Shown here one piece after another: positions 8,523-18,191 of a DNA stretch of 64,000 nt. The translations under genes and the position numbers were made by a program. Source of the DNA: Chryseobacterium joostei (GTDB taxonomy: Bacteria > Bacteroidota > Bacteroidia > Flavobacteriales > Weeksellaceae); the NCBI RefSeq assembly GCF_003815775.1, contig NZ_CP033926.1, forward strand, positions 1,054,001 through 1,118,000, read 5' to 3'. Numbering within the stretch: the stretch's first letter is position 1; every line of letters starts with the position of its first letter. Under the pieces are notes generated by a model. That model saw nothing but the letters and a program-made list of their open reading frames with translations, did no database searches and had not been told where the DNA came from.

Positions 8523-11486
8523 TTATTTCTTAATCTGTTTTTTAACTTCTTTTGCTTCTGCAATAATTTCAGGGAAATCCTTGTAGTTTGCAATAATCTG
8601 GTCACATGTATAGCTTGCCTGATAATTATCCTTCAAACCGATATAGTTCTTAGCCATTAGCACCAATGCTTTTGCTCCCCAATATTCTTCGGAAGCATAA
8701 TTATTTGCCAGCTTAAAGATCGTTTCATTGGAAGACTTGAATGCCTTACCTTTATTTTGATAATAAGCCTTTGCATAGAATGCTTCTGCCGCTACAGAGG
8801 TATTGGATGATTTTTCAAGGGAAGCATAGGCAGACTGAGCATCTTTATCCTTTCCGGAATTCATTAAACTTCTCGCTTTAATCACTTTTGCAGTCTCAAT
8901 TACCGCAGCCGAGTTTTTAGAATTGGCAATTACTGCGTTAGCTAGCTTCTCAGCTTCAGAGAAATTCTTTTCTTCTGCATATAGCTTCATTAGCTCAACA
9001 TTCGCATAATTTTTAATGCTGATATTGGAAGAGTTTTTAATACCCTCAAGGTACTTTTTCGCTTCCGTGGTATTCCCTTGTGTAATGAAGATTTGAGCTA
9101 AACGAGTTTGTGCATCATCCTGATAATCATTCTGAATTCCAGCAACTTCCTGCAATACAAGTAAAGCTTTAGTTGAATTATTAGTTTGATAGTAACTTTC
9201 TCCTAATTCATATTTAGCCTGATACAATCCTTCACCTGTTGGGTTCTGCGTCAGATACTTTTCATAGTAAGAAATAGCATTTTTATAGTCTTTTTTCGCA
9301 AAGTATTGTTTTCCGGTAGATAGGTTGATTTCATCAATTTCAGAAGCATCAACATTCACTCCGATATTTCTTGCAAAACTTTCATATCCCGAAACATCAC
9401 CATTCTTTGTAAAGATTGGTTTGGCAGCCTGAACTATTTTTGTAGCATACGCTGTATTTTTATACTGCTCACCCAGTGACTTCAACTCAGAAAGAGCTTT
9501 ATCATTCTGGTTTTGATCAATATAATTTTGAGCTCTGTAGATGGAAGCATTGGCAATAAGATCCTTGTCTGAAGATGTTTTAATTACCTTTCCAAAATAA
9601 TCATTGGAGTTGGCAAAATCATCCTGAGCTGCATAGGCAGTTCCAATTTCGTATTGTGCATCATCGTAATATTCGGAATCCGGATATTTTGATAAAAGAT
9701 TTTTTAAGTTATTGATTTTCGCCTGAGTATCGCCTTTAAATCCTAAAGCCATTGCTTTCTGGTATACGGTATAATCTGTAGCATCTTCGTTTTTATCGTA
9801 GATGGCGATTGCCTCATTCAGATCATTATTAGCGTAGTGAATATCTGCAAGACGAAGCTCAGCATCATTTTTAAATTCAGGCTTCGGATTCGTCAGATAC
9901 TGCTTAAAATAAGTTTGTGCCTGATCAAATTTCTTAGATTTAAAATAAGCATATCCTAAATCATAAGGCAACTGTTGCTTTTCAGGGAATGTCTCATTAA
10001 GAAGCTTTTCGTAACGAACAATGGCAGAGGGATAGTTTCCTTTCTGATAATATACCTGCGCAAGCCAGTATAAAGCTCTGCTGTTAAATTCTTTATTGAT
10101 ATTGAATCCTAAACTTCTCAGGAAATATTTTTCAGCTTCATCATAATTCCCTTTGTTGAATTCTTCCGTACCTAATAAATAAGAAACTTCCTGATCTACT
10201 TTATTGATCTCAGGAGTAGAACCCTGCAGCTTATCAATAGCATTCAATGTTTCTTTATAGTTTCCGGAATACAGGTATGATTTCACCAATAATGATCTCA
10301 TTTCTGAGGCATTGGATCCATTCTGATTATCGTTGATATAACTTTGAATAACAGTAGACGGGTTTTCAAACGGATTACCGATATCATATCCTAGTTTGGC
10401 GTACTGTTCATGAGCCAGTTTTTTCACTTTCGCATCATAATCCATCTGGTAAGAAGAACGGAATGCGGAAAGAGCCTCCTGCTTTTTATCAACAGCCAGA
10501 TAGGCATTTCCTAATTGATAATAAGCATTTTGTGCCAATGCAGAATTACTGTTAATAAGCTGATTATAATATGAAACAGCCTCGTCATACTTTTTAAGCT
10601 GTGCTGCAACGAATCCCATTTCGTAAAGATCATTTTCAGATGGATTCTGCTGTACATTCAGATAATCTTTCAAATGCGGATAGGCAGAAGTATAGTCCCC
10701 TTTCATAAAGTAACTCTCCCCAATGATCTTGTGAACCTCTGCTTTATAGGATTCTGAAATATTTTCGTTCAACAGTGCATTTCCTTCAGAAATAGCCTTA
10801 TCATAATTCTTGTCATTGTAGTACATCTGTACATAATAAGGACGTACCAGCTTTGAAAACTTATCCTGATCCTTAACGGAATCAAAATACTGGAAAGCCT
10901 TATCATTTTGTCTGTTGCTATAATACAAATGTCCAAGCATATAGGCAATATCACCTTTTTGAGACTGGTCAGCTGTTTTATAGGCTTCTTCAAGGGCATC
11001 AGTAGCTCCTTTAGAATCTCCCATCATGAATTTTGCATATCCAAGCTTCAGAATATACTGTGTATTTTCCTCTTTTGAAAGCTGGTATTGGTTAACCTTT
11101 TTCAAAGTTTCCAGTGCTTTGTCAAAATCCTTTTTCGCCAGATAGTAATCTGCCAAAGGAAGATTAGCCTGAGCAAAGTAGGCAGAGTTTGGATATTCTT
11201 TCATGAAAGCCGTCAATCCATCCTCAGCATGATTTTTCTGAAGAATAACCCCTATCACATTGTCAAAAAACTGAGCCGCTTCCTTTTTCGAACGGGACAA
11301 ATTCTGATTATAGAAATATTGTCTTGCATATTCGTATTGGGAAGCGTTGTATATTTTGGTCTGATAAAGATTTTCAGCTAGATTGAATCTGTAATTTTCT
11401 TTCTGTGTAAAATATTGGGACTGTTGAGCATCGGAAATTCCGAAGTATATGACCGCAGCCGCTAAAAGTATTTTTTTTGATTTCAT
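8523..11486 (-). CDS. Large tetratricopeptide-repeat protein
   Basis: A 987-residue protein with an N-terminal Sec signal (cleavage near SDA-QQ), followed almost entirely by TPR-type helical pairs: repeated patterns such as YYLAKKDFDKALETLKK, YMLGHLYYSNRQNDKAFQYF and YELGESYYQTNNSTKALLVL. The repeats span roughly residues 100-980, with no catalytic domain, so it should be a periplasmic scaffold. Large TPR proteins of this kind in Bacteroidota often accompany outer-membrane proteins. It is first in the operon, with a predicted promoter at 11523-11553. Confidence 0.8.
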   Translation of the reverse strand: MKSKKILLAAAVIYFGISDAQQSQYFTQKENYRFNLAENLYQTKIYNASQYEYARQYFYNQNLSRSKKEAAQFFDNVIGVILQKNHAEDGLTAFMKEYPNSAYFAQANLPLADYYLAKKDFDKALETLKKVNQYQLSKEENTQYILKLGYAKFMMGDSKGATDALEEAYKTADQSQKGDIAYMLGHLYYSNRQNDKAFQYFDSVKDQDKFSKLVRPYYVQMYYNDKNYDKAISEGNALLNENISESYKAEVHKIIGESYFMKGDYTSAYPHLKDYLNVQQNPSENDLYEMGFVAAQLKKYDEAVSYYNQLINSNSALAQNAYYQLGNAYLAVDKKQEALSAFRSSYQMDYDAKVKKLAHEQYAKLGYDIGNPFENPSTVIQSYINDNQNGSNASEMRSLLVKSYLYSGNYKETLNAIDKLQGSTPEINKVDQEVSYLLGTEEFNKGNYDEAEKYFLRSLGFNINKEFNSRALYWLAQVYYQKGNYPSAIVRYEKLLNETFPEKQQLPYDLGYAYFKSKKFDQAQTYFKQYLTNPKPEFKNDAELRLADIHYANNDLNEAIAIYDKNEDATDYTVYQKAMALGFKGDTQAKINNLKNLLSKYPDSEYYDDAQYEIGTAYAAQDDFANSNDYFGKVIKTSSDKDLIANASIYRAQNYIDQNQNDKALSELKSLGEQYKNTAYATKIVQAAKPIFTKNGDVSGYESFARNIGVNVDASEIDEINLSTGKQYFAKKDYKNAISYYEKYLTQNPTGEGLYQAKYELGESYYQTNNSTKALLVLQEVAGIQNDYQDDAQTRLAQIFITQGNTTEAKKYLEGIKNSSNISIKNYANVELMKLYAEEKNFSEAEKLANAVIANSKNSAAVIETAKVIKARSLMNSGKDKDAQSAYASLEKSSNTSVAAEAFYAKAYYQNKGKAFKSSNETIFKLANNYASEEYWGAKALVLMAKNYIGLKDNYQASYTCDQIIANYKDFPEIIAEAKEVKKQIKK

Positions 11487-11522
11487 TCTTCTCGTATAAG
11501 AAAATTAGTCTAAATAAGTTAA

Positions 11523-11553
11523 CGAAAATATTAAAAACTTATTGTTTAAGCAA
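11523..11553 (-). promoter_or_regulatory. Predicted promoter of TPR/OMP operon
   Basis: On the minus strand a TTG (11551-11553) is followed after 20 bases by TATTTTCG (11523-11530), one mismatch from the Bacteroidota -7 box TAnnTTTG. It lies 37 bases before the TPR start. Confidence 0.45.
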
Positions 11554-11741
11554 GTTTTAACAGATTTAATACTCTAAGATAAATATTTAACAATAATGAA
11601 AACATTTCACTATTACATGATAAAATTTATTAATTTAGTCTGATAAAATCTAAACAATTTTAGTAAACAGTTATCAAAAATTCATTTTGACCTGATACCG
11701 TTTCAACAGCAGCTAAAAACATACCATAAACACACTGTAAT

Positions 11742-13982
11742 ATGAAATTTAAGATACTTTTAGCATTAATTTTTGTAAACCTCATGCAGGCTCAAAAATT
11801 TTATTTTCCAAAAACAGCAGCCACAGATTCTCTTATTTTAGAAAAACAAATGCCGGGACTGGCTGAACAAGTGATCTCTAATCTGCAGACTGTGAAGCAC
11901 AAACCCGAAAATAATATAGATTTTCTAGATAGTCTTTTCCGTTTGCAAATCGTTGCCAAAGATTACAAAAAGGCAATGATGACCTTGTCCGAGTATCGTA
12001 ATGAGTTTGCTGATCATAATATGGGCGGATACAAGTCCATGGGATATGAATTGTACAGCCTGGCTAAATTAGCGCAAACAGAAACCAAGGCTTCTTTTCC
12101 TAATGCTCTTCAGTCTGTTTTTAACAAAAAGTATGAAAGTATTGATCCAAAACTGATTCCAAGAATTGGAGCAGCCATTGAGGGCGATGTAAATGATTCC
12201 AGAAAACTTCTGAAAAAAGTACTGAGCAAACAACAAGGAAAAGACAGCATAGATTATAATTCTGCGCTAGCTTTATGCAAAACTTATCTCAACTATAAAA
12301 CATACTCCAGTATTCTACCTCAGTCTTCAAAACTGCTTGAATCAAAGGATCAGGAAAAATTTATTATTGAAACCAAAGACCTTAAAACAAAATACGGAAA
12401 TACCTTAACGATTACCATTGTCAGAAAAAAAGAAAATAAATCTCCTCTTCCGGTTATTCTTGCCAGTAATATTTATGCGGGACAATTTGATAGTTTCTTC
12501 GGAAAAAGAGCTGCAATCTATAATTATGTAGGAGCAGTAGTGAACACCCGTGGTAAAAGAAATAGCAATGATGAGAACAATCCGTTTGAATATGAATCAC
12601 AGGATATCTACGAAGTTATAGACTGGATTAGTAAACAGCCTTGGTGCAATGGAAAGGTAGGAATGATGGGCGGAAGCTATCTGGGATTCAGTCAATGGGC
12701 AGCTGTAAAAAAGCTACACCCTGCATTAAAAACAATTGTACCGCAAGTAGCAGTAGGAATCGGGATTGATTATCCCTCCAAGAATAATGTATTCATGAGC
12801 TATATGCTAAGATGGATTCAATATGTTACCAATAATAAGTATACAGACGAATTGGATTTTGGCAACGCTACAAAGTGGGATTCCATTAATACGAAATGGT
12901 ATAAAAGTGGGAAATCATTCAGGGCATTAGACACTATAAGTGGCAAACCTAGTAAAATATTCCAAAGATGGCTGGATCACCCTGGATATGATCAGTATTG
13001 GAAAAAAATGGTTCCTTACAAAGAGGAATTTGCCAAAATAAATATTCCGATCTTAACTACCACCGGATATTATGATGATGATCAGATAGGCGCATTATAT
13101 TATTTTAAGGAACATAATAAATACAATAAAAATGCTGAGCATTATATGACAATAGGTCCTTATACTCATGGCGGGGCACAAAGCTTCGGGTATACCTATG
13201 TGGAGGGAAACCGTATAGACCCATCTGCCAGAATCAGTATTGATGACCTTGCTTTTTCATGGTTTGACTATATTCTTAAAAATGGTAAAAAACCTGAAAT
13301 TTTAAAGGATAAAGTCAATTTTCAGATTATGAATACTAACACATGGAAACATGTTCCAACTCTTGATCAGATGCACACTTCTACTCTTAAGTTCTACCTT
13401 CAGAATAGTAAAAATAATTCTTCTGTCTTTAATAAACCCGGAAGCCTGAGTTTCACCAAACAAACTGTTGATTTCAAAAACAGAGATGATAAAGACACTT
13501 ATTATGGGGTAAGCAAAAAAGACAGTATTAAAACCACGGATTTCATTTATTTTGAAAGTGAGGTACTGGATAAAGATCTTATTATGAGTGGAAATCTTTC
13601 AGGTGTTTTCAACATTTCCATCAACAAAAAGGATATAGACACAAGTACTCTTCTTTATGAGATCAAGCCGAATGGAAAATCTTTCTGGCTATCTACCCAT
13701 CTCGCAAGAGCAAGTTATGCTAAGGATAATGAAGTACGTCAGCTTCTTGAGCCTAATAAAATTCAGCAAATTCCAATCAAGCAGTCAATATTTATGAGTA
13801 AGAAGATTGAAAAAGGAAGTAAGCTGCTTTTATTGGTGGGGGTCAACAAAAATTCGGCATGGCAAATCAATTATGGGACAGGAAAAGATGTAAGTGAAGA
13901 AACCATAAAAGATTCCGGGGAACCGCTGGAAGTAAAATGGTATAACGACAGCTATGTGGAAATACCTGTTTATGAAGACTAA
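11742..13982 (+). CDS. CocE/NonD (S15-like) family hydrolase, secreted
   Basis: 746 residues with a Sec signal (cleavage after MQA, before Q). An N-terminal helical region (to about residue 200) precedes an alpha/beta-hydrolase domain with GGSYLGFSQW, nucleophile Ser312, and a C-terminal beta-rich domain as in CocE and X-Pro dipeptidyl-peptidases. The likely acid Asp is in TGYYDDDQ and the catalytic His in GPYTHGG. The family hydrolyses acyl or peptide bonds of small substrates; the true substrate is unknown. It would act in the periplasm or outside the cell. It is a single gene, divergent from the TPR operon. Confidence 0.8.
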   Translation: MKFKILLALIFVNLMQAQKFYFPKTAATDSLILEKQMPGLAEQVISNLQTVKHKPENNIDFLDSLFRLQIVAKDYKKAMMTLSEYRNEFADHNMGGYKSMGYELYSLAKLAQTETKASFPNALQSVFNKKYESIDPKLIPRIGAAIEGDVNDSRKLLKKVLSKQQGKDSIDYNSALALCKTYLNYKTYSSILPQSSKLLESKDQEKFIIETKDLKTKYGNTLTITIVRKKENKSPLPVILASNIYAGQFDSFFGKRAAIYNYVGAVVNTRGKRNSNDENNPFEYESQDIYEVIDWISKQPWCNGKVGMMGGSYLGFSQWAAVKKLHPALKTIVPQVAVGIGIDYPSKNNVFMSYMLRWIQYVTNNKYTDELDFGNATKWDSINTKWYKSGKSFRALDTISGKPSKIFQRWLDHPGYDQYWKKMVPYKEEFAKINIPILTTTGYYDDDQIGALYYFKEHNKYNKNAEHYMTIGPYTHGGAQSFGYTYVEGNRIDPSARISIDDLAFSWFDYILKNGKKPEILKDKVNFQIMNTNTWKHVPTLDQMHTSTLKFYLQNSKNNSSVFNKPGSLSFTKQTVDFKNRDDKDTYYGVSKKDSIKTTDFIYFESEVLDKDLIMSGNLSGVFNISINKKDIDTSTLLYEIKPNGKSFWLSTHLARASYAKDNEVRQLLEPNKIQQIPIKQSIFMSKKIEKGSKLLLLVGVNKNSAWQINYGTGKDVSEETIKDSGEPLEVKWYNDSYVEIPVYED

Positions 13983-14049
13983 AGGCTTTTCGTTAAGTAT
14001 TTTTACCTAAATGTTCTTAACGACTGTTAACATCAAAATAAAAAATCAT

Positions 14050-14057
14050 TACATTTG
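14050..14057 (+). promoter_or_regulatory. -7 box before amino-acid permease
   Basis: TACATTTG is a perfect match to the Bacteroidota -7 box TAnnTTTG, 28 bases before the permease start. No clear TTG is seen at the -33 position (TTA at 20 bases). Confidence 0.45.
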
Positions 14058-14085
14058 TTTTTTTCAAATCAAATATAGTTATTGA

Positions 14086-15768
14086 ATGAGTCAACTTTTT
14101 AGAAGAAAAATCTATTCGAATACAGACACATCAACGGGACTTTTAAGAGTTTTAGGTGTATGGGACATTGTATTTTTTGGTATTGCGGCGATTATAGGAG
14201 CTGGAAGTTTCAGCAGTTTGGGAGAAGCCGTTTTTAGAGGTGGTCCCGGTGTTATCCTTCTATATTTGATTTGTGGTTTTGCCTGTGGATTTACTGCTTT
14301 ATGCTATGCTGAATTTGCAAGCAGAATTCCTACAGCAGGCTCGGCGTACACTTATGCCTATGCCAGTTTCGGGGAACTGATTGCCTGGATAATTGGGTGG
14401 GCTTTGATTATGGAATATTCCTTTGGGAACATCTACGTTGCATTCTCATGGTCCGATTATTTCACAAGCTTCCTTGGACGCCTCGGCATGCATATTCCGG
14501 ATTATCTTACCTGCAGCTATACAGAAGCCAGTAAAGCTTTTAGAAACGGCTCAGAAAACAAGGAATTATTAAATGCATGGAAATCAGCTCCATTAATTGG
14601 AAACTTAAAGTTTATTGTGGATGTTCCGGCTTTGGTAATCAATGGCTTAATTACATGGCTTTGTTATGTTGGAATAAAGGAAAGTAAAAACTTTAACAAC
14701 TCTTTGGTGATCTTAAAACTTGGTGTAATCTTATTGGTTATTATAGTTGGATTTTCTTATATCAATACTGATAACTGGACACCAATAAGCCCTGCTACAG
14801 GCAGTCCATCCTTTATGCCAAATGGCTTTACAGGAGTAATGAGCGCTGTTTCAGGGGTATTCTTTGCTTATATTGGTTTTGACGCATTGAGTGTTCTTTC
14901 CGAGGAGACAAAGGATCCGCAGAAAACACTTCCAAAAGGGATGATCATCTCGCTTGTATTGTGTACGGTAATCTATATTGCACTTACCTTGGTATTAACA
15001 GGTATGGTGGATTACAAAAAATTCGATGGTGTAGGAGATCCGCTTTCATTTATATTTGAAAAAACAAATGCGAATGTAGCATGGATGGAACTTGTAGTTT
15101 CGTTTGTAGCTATTGTTGCCATTACCACTGTATTATTGGTTTTCCAGATGGGACAGCCAAGAATTTGGTATGCCATGAGCCGTGACGGATTAATGCCTCA
15201 AAAGTTCCTGACCATTCACCCAAAATATAAAACACCTTCTTTTGCAACTATTGTTACAGGTATTGTAGTGGGAATTCCTATTTTGTTTACAGATAAAACG
15301 TTCATCTTAGATTTTACAAGTATAGGAACCATCTTCGCTTTCGTATTGGTTTGTGCAGGAGTTCTTGTTCTTCCGGCTAAGGAGAAGATAAAAGGCAGAT
15401 TCCACCTTCCTTATATCAATGGTAAAATTATTTTCCCTGTTGTTTTTATTGGCGGGCTAATTGCTTTTTACTACTGGCAACCGGAATTTTTCCAGACTCT
15501 TATGAACTGGGGAGATCCTAAAGATGGGGAATTCAGAGCTTCTATTTTCTTCTTTATTATAGTGAACCTTATCCTGTGTGTTGTAACTTTCATCAAGAAC
15601 TTATCATTAATTCCACTGATTGGATTAAGTTCATGTCTGTATCTTCTTACAGGAATGAGCCACGAGAACTGGTTCTGGTTCGGGATGTGGTTCCTGATCG
15701 GTATGGTAATTTACTTCTGCTACGGATACAAAAACAGTAAATTAGGAAAAGAATTAAAAAATAGCTAA
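14086..15768 (+). CDS. APC-family amino acid permease
   Basis: A 560-residue polytopic membrane protein with about 12 or more hydrophobic helices. The first helix contains GIAAIIGAG, the unwound substrate-binding segment typical of amino acid-polyamine-organocation transporters, and helix 6 contains FFAYIGFDALSVLSEE. Such proteins (CAT/YfnA type) import amino acids with protons or exchange them. The specific amino acid cannot be read from the sequence. It is monocistronic, with a -7 box upstream and a stem-loop downstream. Confidence 0.88.
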   Translation: MSQLFRRKIYSNTDTSTGLLRVLGVWDIVFFGIAAIIGAGSFSSLGEAVFRGGPGVILLYLICGFACGFTALCYAEFASRIPTAGSAYTYAYASFGELIAWIIGWALIMEYSFGNIYVAFSWSDYFTSFLGRLGMHIPDYLTCSYTEASKAFRNGSENKELLNAWKSAPLIGNLKFIVDVPALVINGLITWLCYVGIKESKNFNNSLVILKLGVILLVIIVGFSYINTDNWTPISPATGSPSFMPNGFTGVMSAVSGVFFAYIGFDALSVLSEETKDPQKTLPKGMIISLVLCTVIYIALTLVLTGMVDYKKFDGVGDPLSFIFEKTNANVAWMELVVSFVAIVAITTVLLVFQMGQPRIWYAMSRDGLMPQKFLTIHPKYKTPSFATIVTGIVVGIPILFTDKTFILDFTSIGTIFAFVLVCAGVLVLPAKEKIKGRFHLPYINGKIIFPVVFIGGLIAFYYWQPEFFQTLMNWGDPKDGEFRASIFFFIIVNLILCVVTFIKNLSLIPLIGLSSCLYLLTGMSHENWFWFGMWFLIGMVIYFCYGYKNSKLGKELKNS

Positions 15769-15791
15769 ATAGGCAACAAATACAATTGCAG

Positions 15792-15851
15792 AAAGGCAAA
15801 ATAGCGAAGAGGTTAAATCCGATGGAGAAACCGATTGGCTATTTTGCCTTT
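15792..15851 (+). terminator. Long-stem terminator after permease
   Basis: AAAGGCAAAATAGC (15792-15805) pairs perfectly with GCTATTTTGCCTTT (15838-15851) around a 32-base loop, followed by a T-rich tract. It lies 23 bases past the permease stop. Confidence 0.55.
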
Positions 15852-15926
15852 TTGCTTTTTTACCCGTTCGTAAAAATCGGCAGAATTATTGCTTTAGCTT
15901 CAATAGAATCAATAAACTAGACCATT

Positions 15927-16259
15927 ATGACTGAAAGAATCAAAACATACAGAGAATTTTATCAGTTTTATCTTACTGAGCACAGTAAAACAGGAACCCG
16001 AATTTTTCACTTTATCGGAACCCTGCTCATATTTTTTGTTATAGGCTATGTTATCAGTTCCGGAAAGGAAAGGTTTCTATGGTACATCCCGATTGTTGGG
16101 TACGGATTTGCGTGGTTTAGTCATGCGGTTATTGAAAGAAACAAACCCGCCACCTTTAAGTATCCGTTATGGTCTTTAATCTCAGATTTCAAGCTGTTTT
16201 TTGAGCTTTTAATCGGGAAACAGAAGTTCATTACGAAGACTGACAGCCAGCCTCATTAA
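15927..16259 (+). CDS. DUF962/Mpo1-like membrane protein
   Basis: 110 residues, the usual length for short bacterial DUF962 proteins. The family signature is visible: YLTEHSKTGTRIFHFIGT near residues 15-32 and SHAVIERNKPATFKYP near 65-80, with conserved His residues, separated by hydrophobic helices. The yeast homologue Mpo1 is an Fe(II)-dependent 2-hydroxy fatty acid dioxygenase; whether this protein has that activity is unproven. It stands alone between the permease and a convergent membrane-protein gene. Confidence 0.8.
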   Translation: MTERIKTYREFYQFYLTEHSKTGTRIFHFIGTLLIFFVIGYVISSGKERFLWYIPIVGYGFAWFSHAVIERNKPATFKYPLWSLISDFKLFFELLIGKQKFITKTDSQPH

Positions 16260-16363
16260 ACTTAAATTTTTCAACAACTTACAGGATTGCAAAAAAGGAA
16301 AGCTTTATTGCAAACGGTATCCTATGCTTTGAAAACACCAAATACATTAAAACTGCCACACCT

Positions 16364-16816
16364 CTAATTTTTATTCTGAGAATACATCTTTCTTCCTATT
16401 AAATATCCTAAAGACGGAAGTATAAAGGATAACAGCAATGGTACAACTAATGAAAAACCACTTCCCTCCAACACTACAATTAAAGGAAATGCAAATGCAT
16501 TATAGGCAATGAGTGCCAGGGTAAACATAAAGCTATTACCACCCGCTGTTGAAAAAAGATTAAAATCATTTCCAAAATGATCAAACAGTCCCGACATTGC
16601 AAATAATAAAACATTTACAAAAAACATCCACAGGACAGATCTGTATGTCATTTTTTTCTTTGCGTTAAGATATCCTGCAAGAATTAAAAGAAGTGACATG
16701 ATTACAGAAATCGTGTAATCTACACCAGACATACTCACTTCACTCCCACTTTTTCCAAAGAAATAAATGGCATACAACAACACATTGATGAGATAGATTA
16801 CTGTAACATAGTTCAT
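16364..16816 (-). CDS. Hypothetical polytopic membrane protein
   Basis: 150 residues with four to five hydrophobic helices (about 3-20, 32-50, 58-75, 93-115, 118-142) and short loops. No motif or family is recognised. It follows two secreted-protein genes on the same strand with an 18-base gap, so it is probably the last gene of that transcript. Confidence 0.6.
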   Translation of the reverse strand: MNYVTVIYLINVLLYAIYFFGKSGSEVSMSGVDYTISVIMSLLLILAGYLNAKKKMTYRSVLWMFFVNVLLFAMSGLFDHFGNDFNLFSTAGGNSFMFTLALIAYNAFAFPLIVVLEGSGFSLVVPLLLSFILPSLGYLIGRKMYSQNKN

Positions 16817-16834
16817 AGATTAAAAATTTAATAT

Positions 16835-17293
16835 TTAGTATTGCTTTTCGAGAATGCTGTAATGAATGGTATTCAATATCGCTTCTAATTTTGCATCACT
16901 ATTCTTGGCAGGAATTGGAATATAGCTGGAGAATAGCATTGTCTTATCTTTGTTGAAAGTTACCATTACTTCCTCAAGAATATTTTTATCATCCACAAAA
17001 AACTGAATTCTGTTATCTACAATTCTCCAGAAAGACAATCGGGGTTCAGATGGCATACAGTCCCCGACACTTCCTTCTACATAATTATAAACAGCAAAAC
17101 CATCCTCCCTGAGCGTGTAATTTCTCATTAGACGACAATTGTCAAAATCTTTTTTAACCTTTGTTTTACCTTCATAAAATCCAGATTCTTTTAACTTCCA
17201 GAATCCCAATACATCCTCTTTCTTTAGTTTCTGTGCACTTACAAGGGAGGAAAAGGCCAGAATAAAGGCAGTGGAAAATATCATTCTCATCAT
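16835..17293 (-). CDS. Secreted lipocalin-like small protein
   Basis: 152 residues with a Sec signal (cleavage after VSA, before Q). The mature part begins with LGFWKLKESGFYEG and continues in alternating strands, like the short lipocalin-like or calycin beta barrels common in Bacteroidota; the assignment rests on pattern only. Two Cys (in NCRLM and GDCMP) could form a disulfide. The A of its ATG is the last base of the upstream stop codon (TAATG), so translation is probably coupled. Confidence 0.55.
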   Translation of the reverse strand: MMRMIFSTAFILAFSSLVSAQKLKKEDVLGFWKLKESGFYEGKTKVKKDFDNCRLMRNYTLREDGFAVYNYVEGSVGDCMPSEPRLSFWRIVDNRIQFFVDDKNILEEVMVTFNKDKTMLFSSYIPIPAKNSDAKLEAILNTIHYSILEKQY

Positions 17294-18102
17294 TATTTCT
17301 TCTTTTTCTTTTTGTTTATTTTCTTATGATCCGAACTTTCAGTTTGTTTATCCATATTTTCTCCAAGATCAATAAGTCCCATGGAAAGCATAGATGCAGG
17401 ATCTCCGTTTTTCTCACCCTCTTTCCAGGTTTCAAAAGCCTTATCGTTAAGTCCTAAAAGATGATAGTAGGCTCCCAAGACGTTATATCCCTCTGTTTCA
17501 CCAAGGTTTATTATTTTTTTGGAAAGCTCTATTAATTCCGGGTGAGGTTTGATTTTTTGAGCCTTAAGTTTTTCATGATCTCCTAAAAAACCAGGAGTAT
17601 ACTCCATCATTTTTAATCCAAAGGTATTGAGGCATGCCTTAGCCAAACCTTGATTACAAAAGCTTTCACTGATAGCAGTAAAATCATTGGAAAACAACGC
17701 ATCCAGCCCAGACATATCTTTCGTCTTATCATAATACGCAGCCAGTAAAGCCGCTCTTTTTTGAGACTCCTCAGGGTTTATTCTGTTATTAACCTCTGTA
17801 CTGTCTTTTTTACTAACCCATACCCCATTTTTCACCCAGTCTGAAATCCCAATAAGTTTATCCTTTTTAATTTTAAAAATAAAAACACTTTTATCAGGGA
17901 TGATCACCAAGCTGTCATTTCTGGTAAAGTAATAGCTGCTTCTCATTCCGCCAATCACTTTTCCGTTTCCATCAAAATTGAACCCCTTATAAAAGGTTTC
18001 ATTTCCCTCCTCTTCAAAATATCCCTGCAAGGCATTATCAGCCTTTTGAGCAGACATAATGGTTATAAAAAAAGTAGAGGTCAGTACGAATAATTTTCTC
18101 AT
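17293..18102 (-). CDS. Secreted protein with TPR/Sel1-like C-terminal part
   Basis: 269 residues with a Sec signal (cleavage after MSA, before Q). The first half is beta-rich (GGMRSSYYFTRNDSLVIIPD); residues about 205-245 read like a Sel1/TPR helix pair (YNVLGAYYHLLGLNDKAFETW). The protein ends in a run of lysines. No function can be assigned. It overlaps the next gene by one base and is probably cotranscribed with it. Confidence 0.6.
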   Translation of the reverse strand: MRKLFVLTSTFFITIMSAQKADNALQGYFEEEGNETFYKGFNFDGNGKVIGGMRSSYYFTRNDSLVIIPDKSVFIFKIKKDKLIGISDWVKNGVWVSKKDSTEVNNRINPEESQKRAALLAAYYDKTKDMSGLDALFSNDFTAISESFCNQGLAKACLNTFGLKMMEYTPGFLGDHEKLKAQKIKPHPELIELSKKIINLGETEGYNVLGAYYHLLGLNDKAFETWKEGEKNGDPASMLSMGLIDLGENMDKQTESSDHKKINKKKKKK

Positions 18103-18129
18103 CTGTTATTATCTTAATAGCAATATAAT

Positions 18130-18168
18130 GATTTGGTTATGGGCTGCAAAGCAGCCCATAACCAAATC
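18130..18168. repeat. 18-bp perfect hairpin, AAA loop
   Basis: GATTTGGTTATGGGCTGC (18130-18147) is perfectly complementary to 18151-18168 around the loop AAA. It lies 23 bases past the stop of the DUF3857 gene. No T-run follows on either strand, so a plain terminator role is uncertain. Similar long hairpins occur at 35686 and 60522. Confidence 0.65.
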
Positions 18169-18191
18169 TCTTTTATCTTTATATCAATGTT

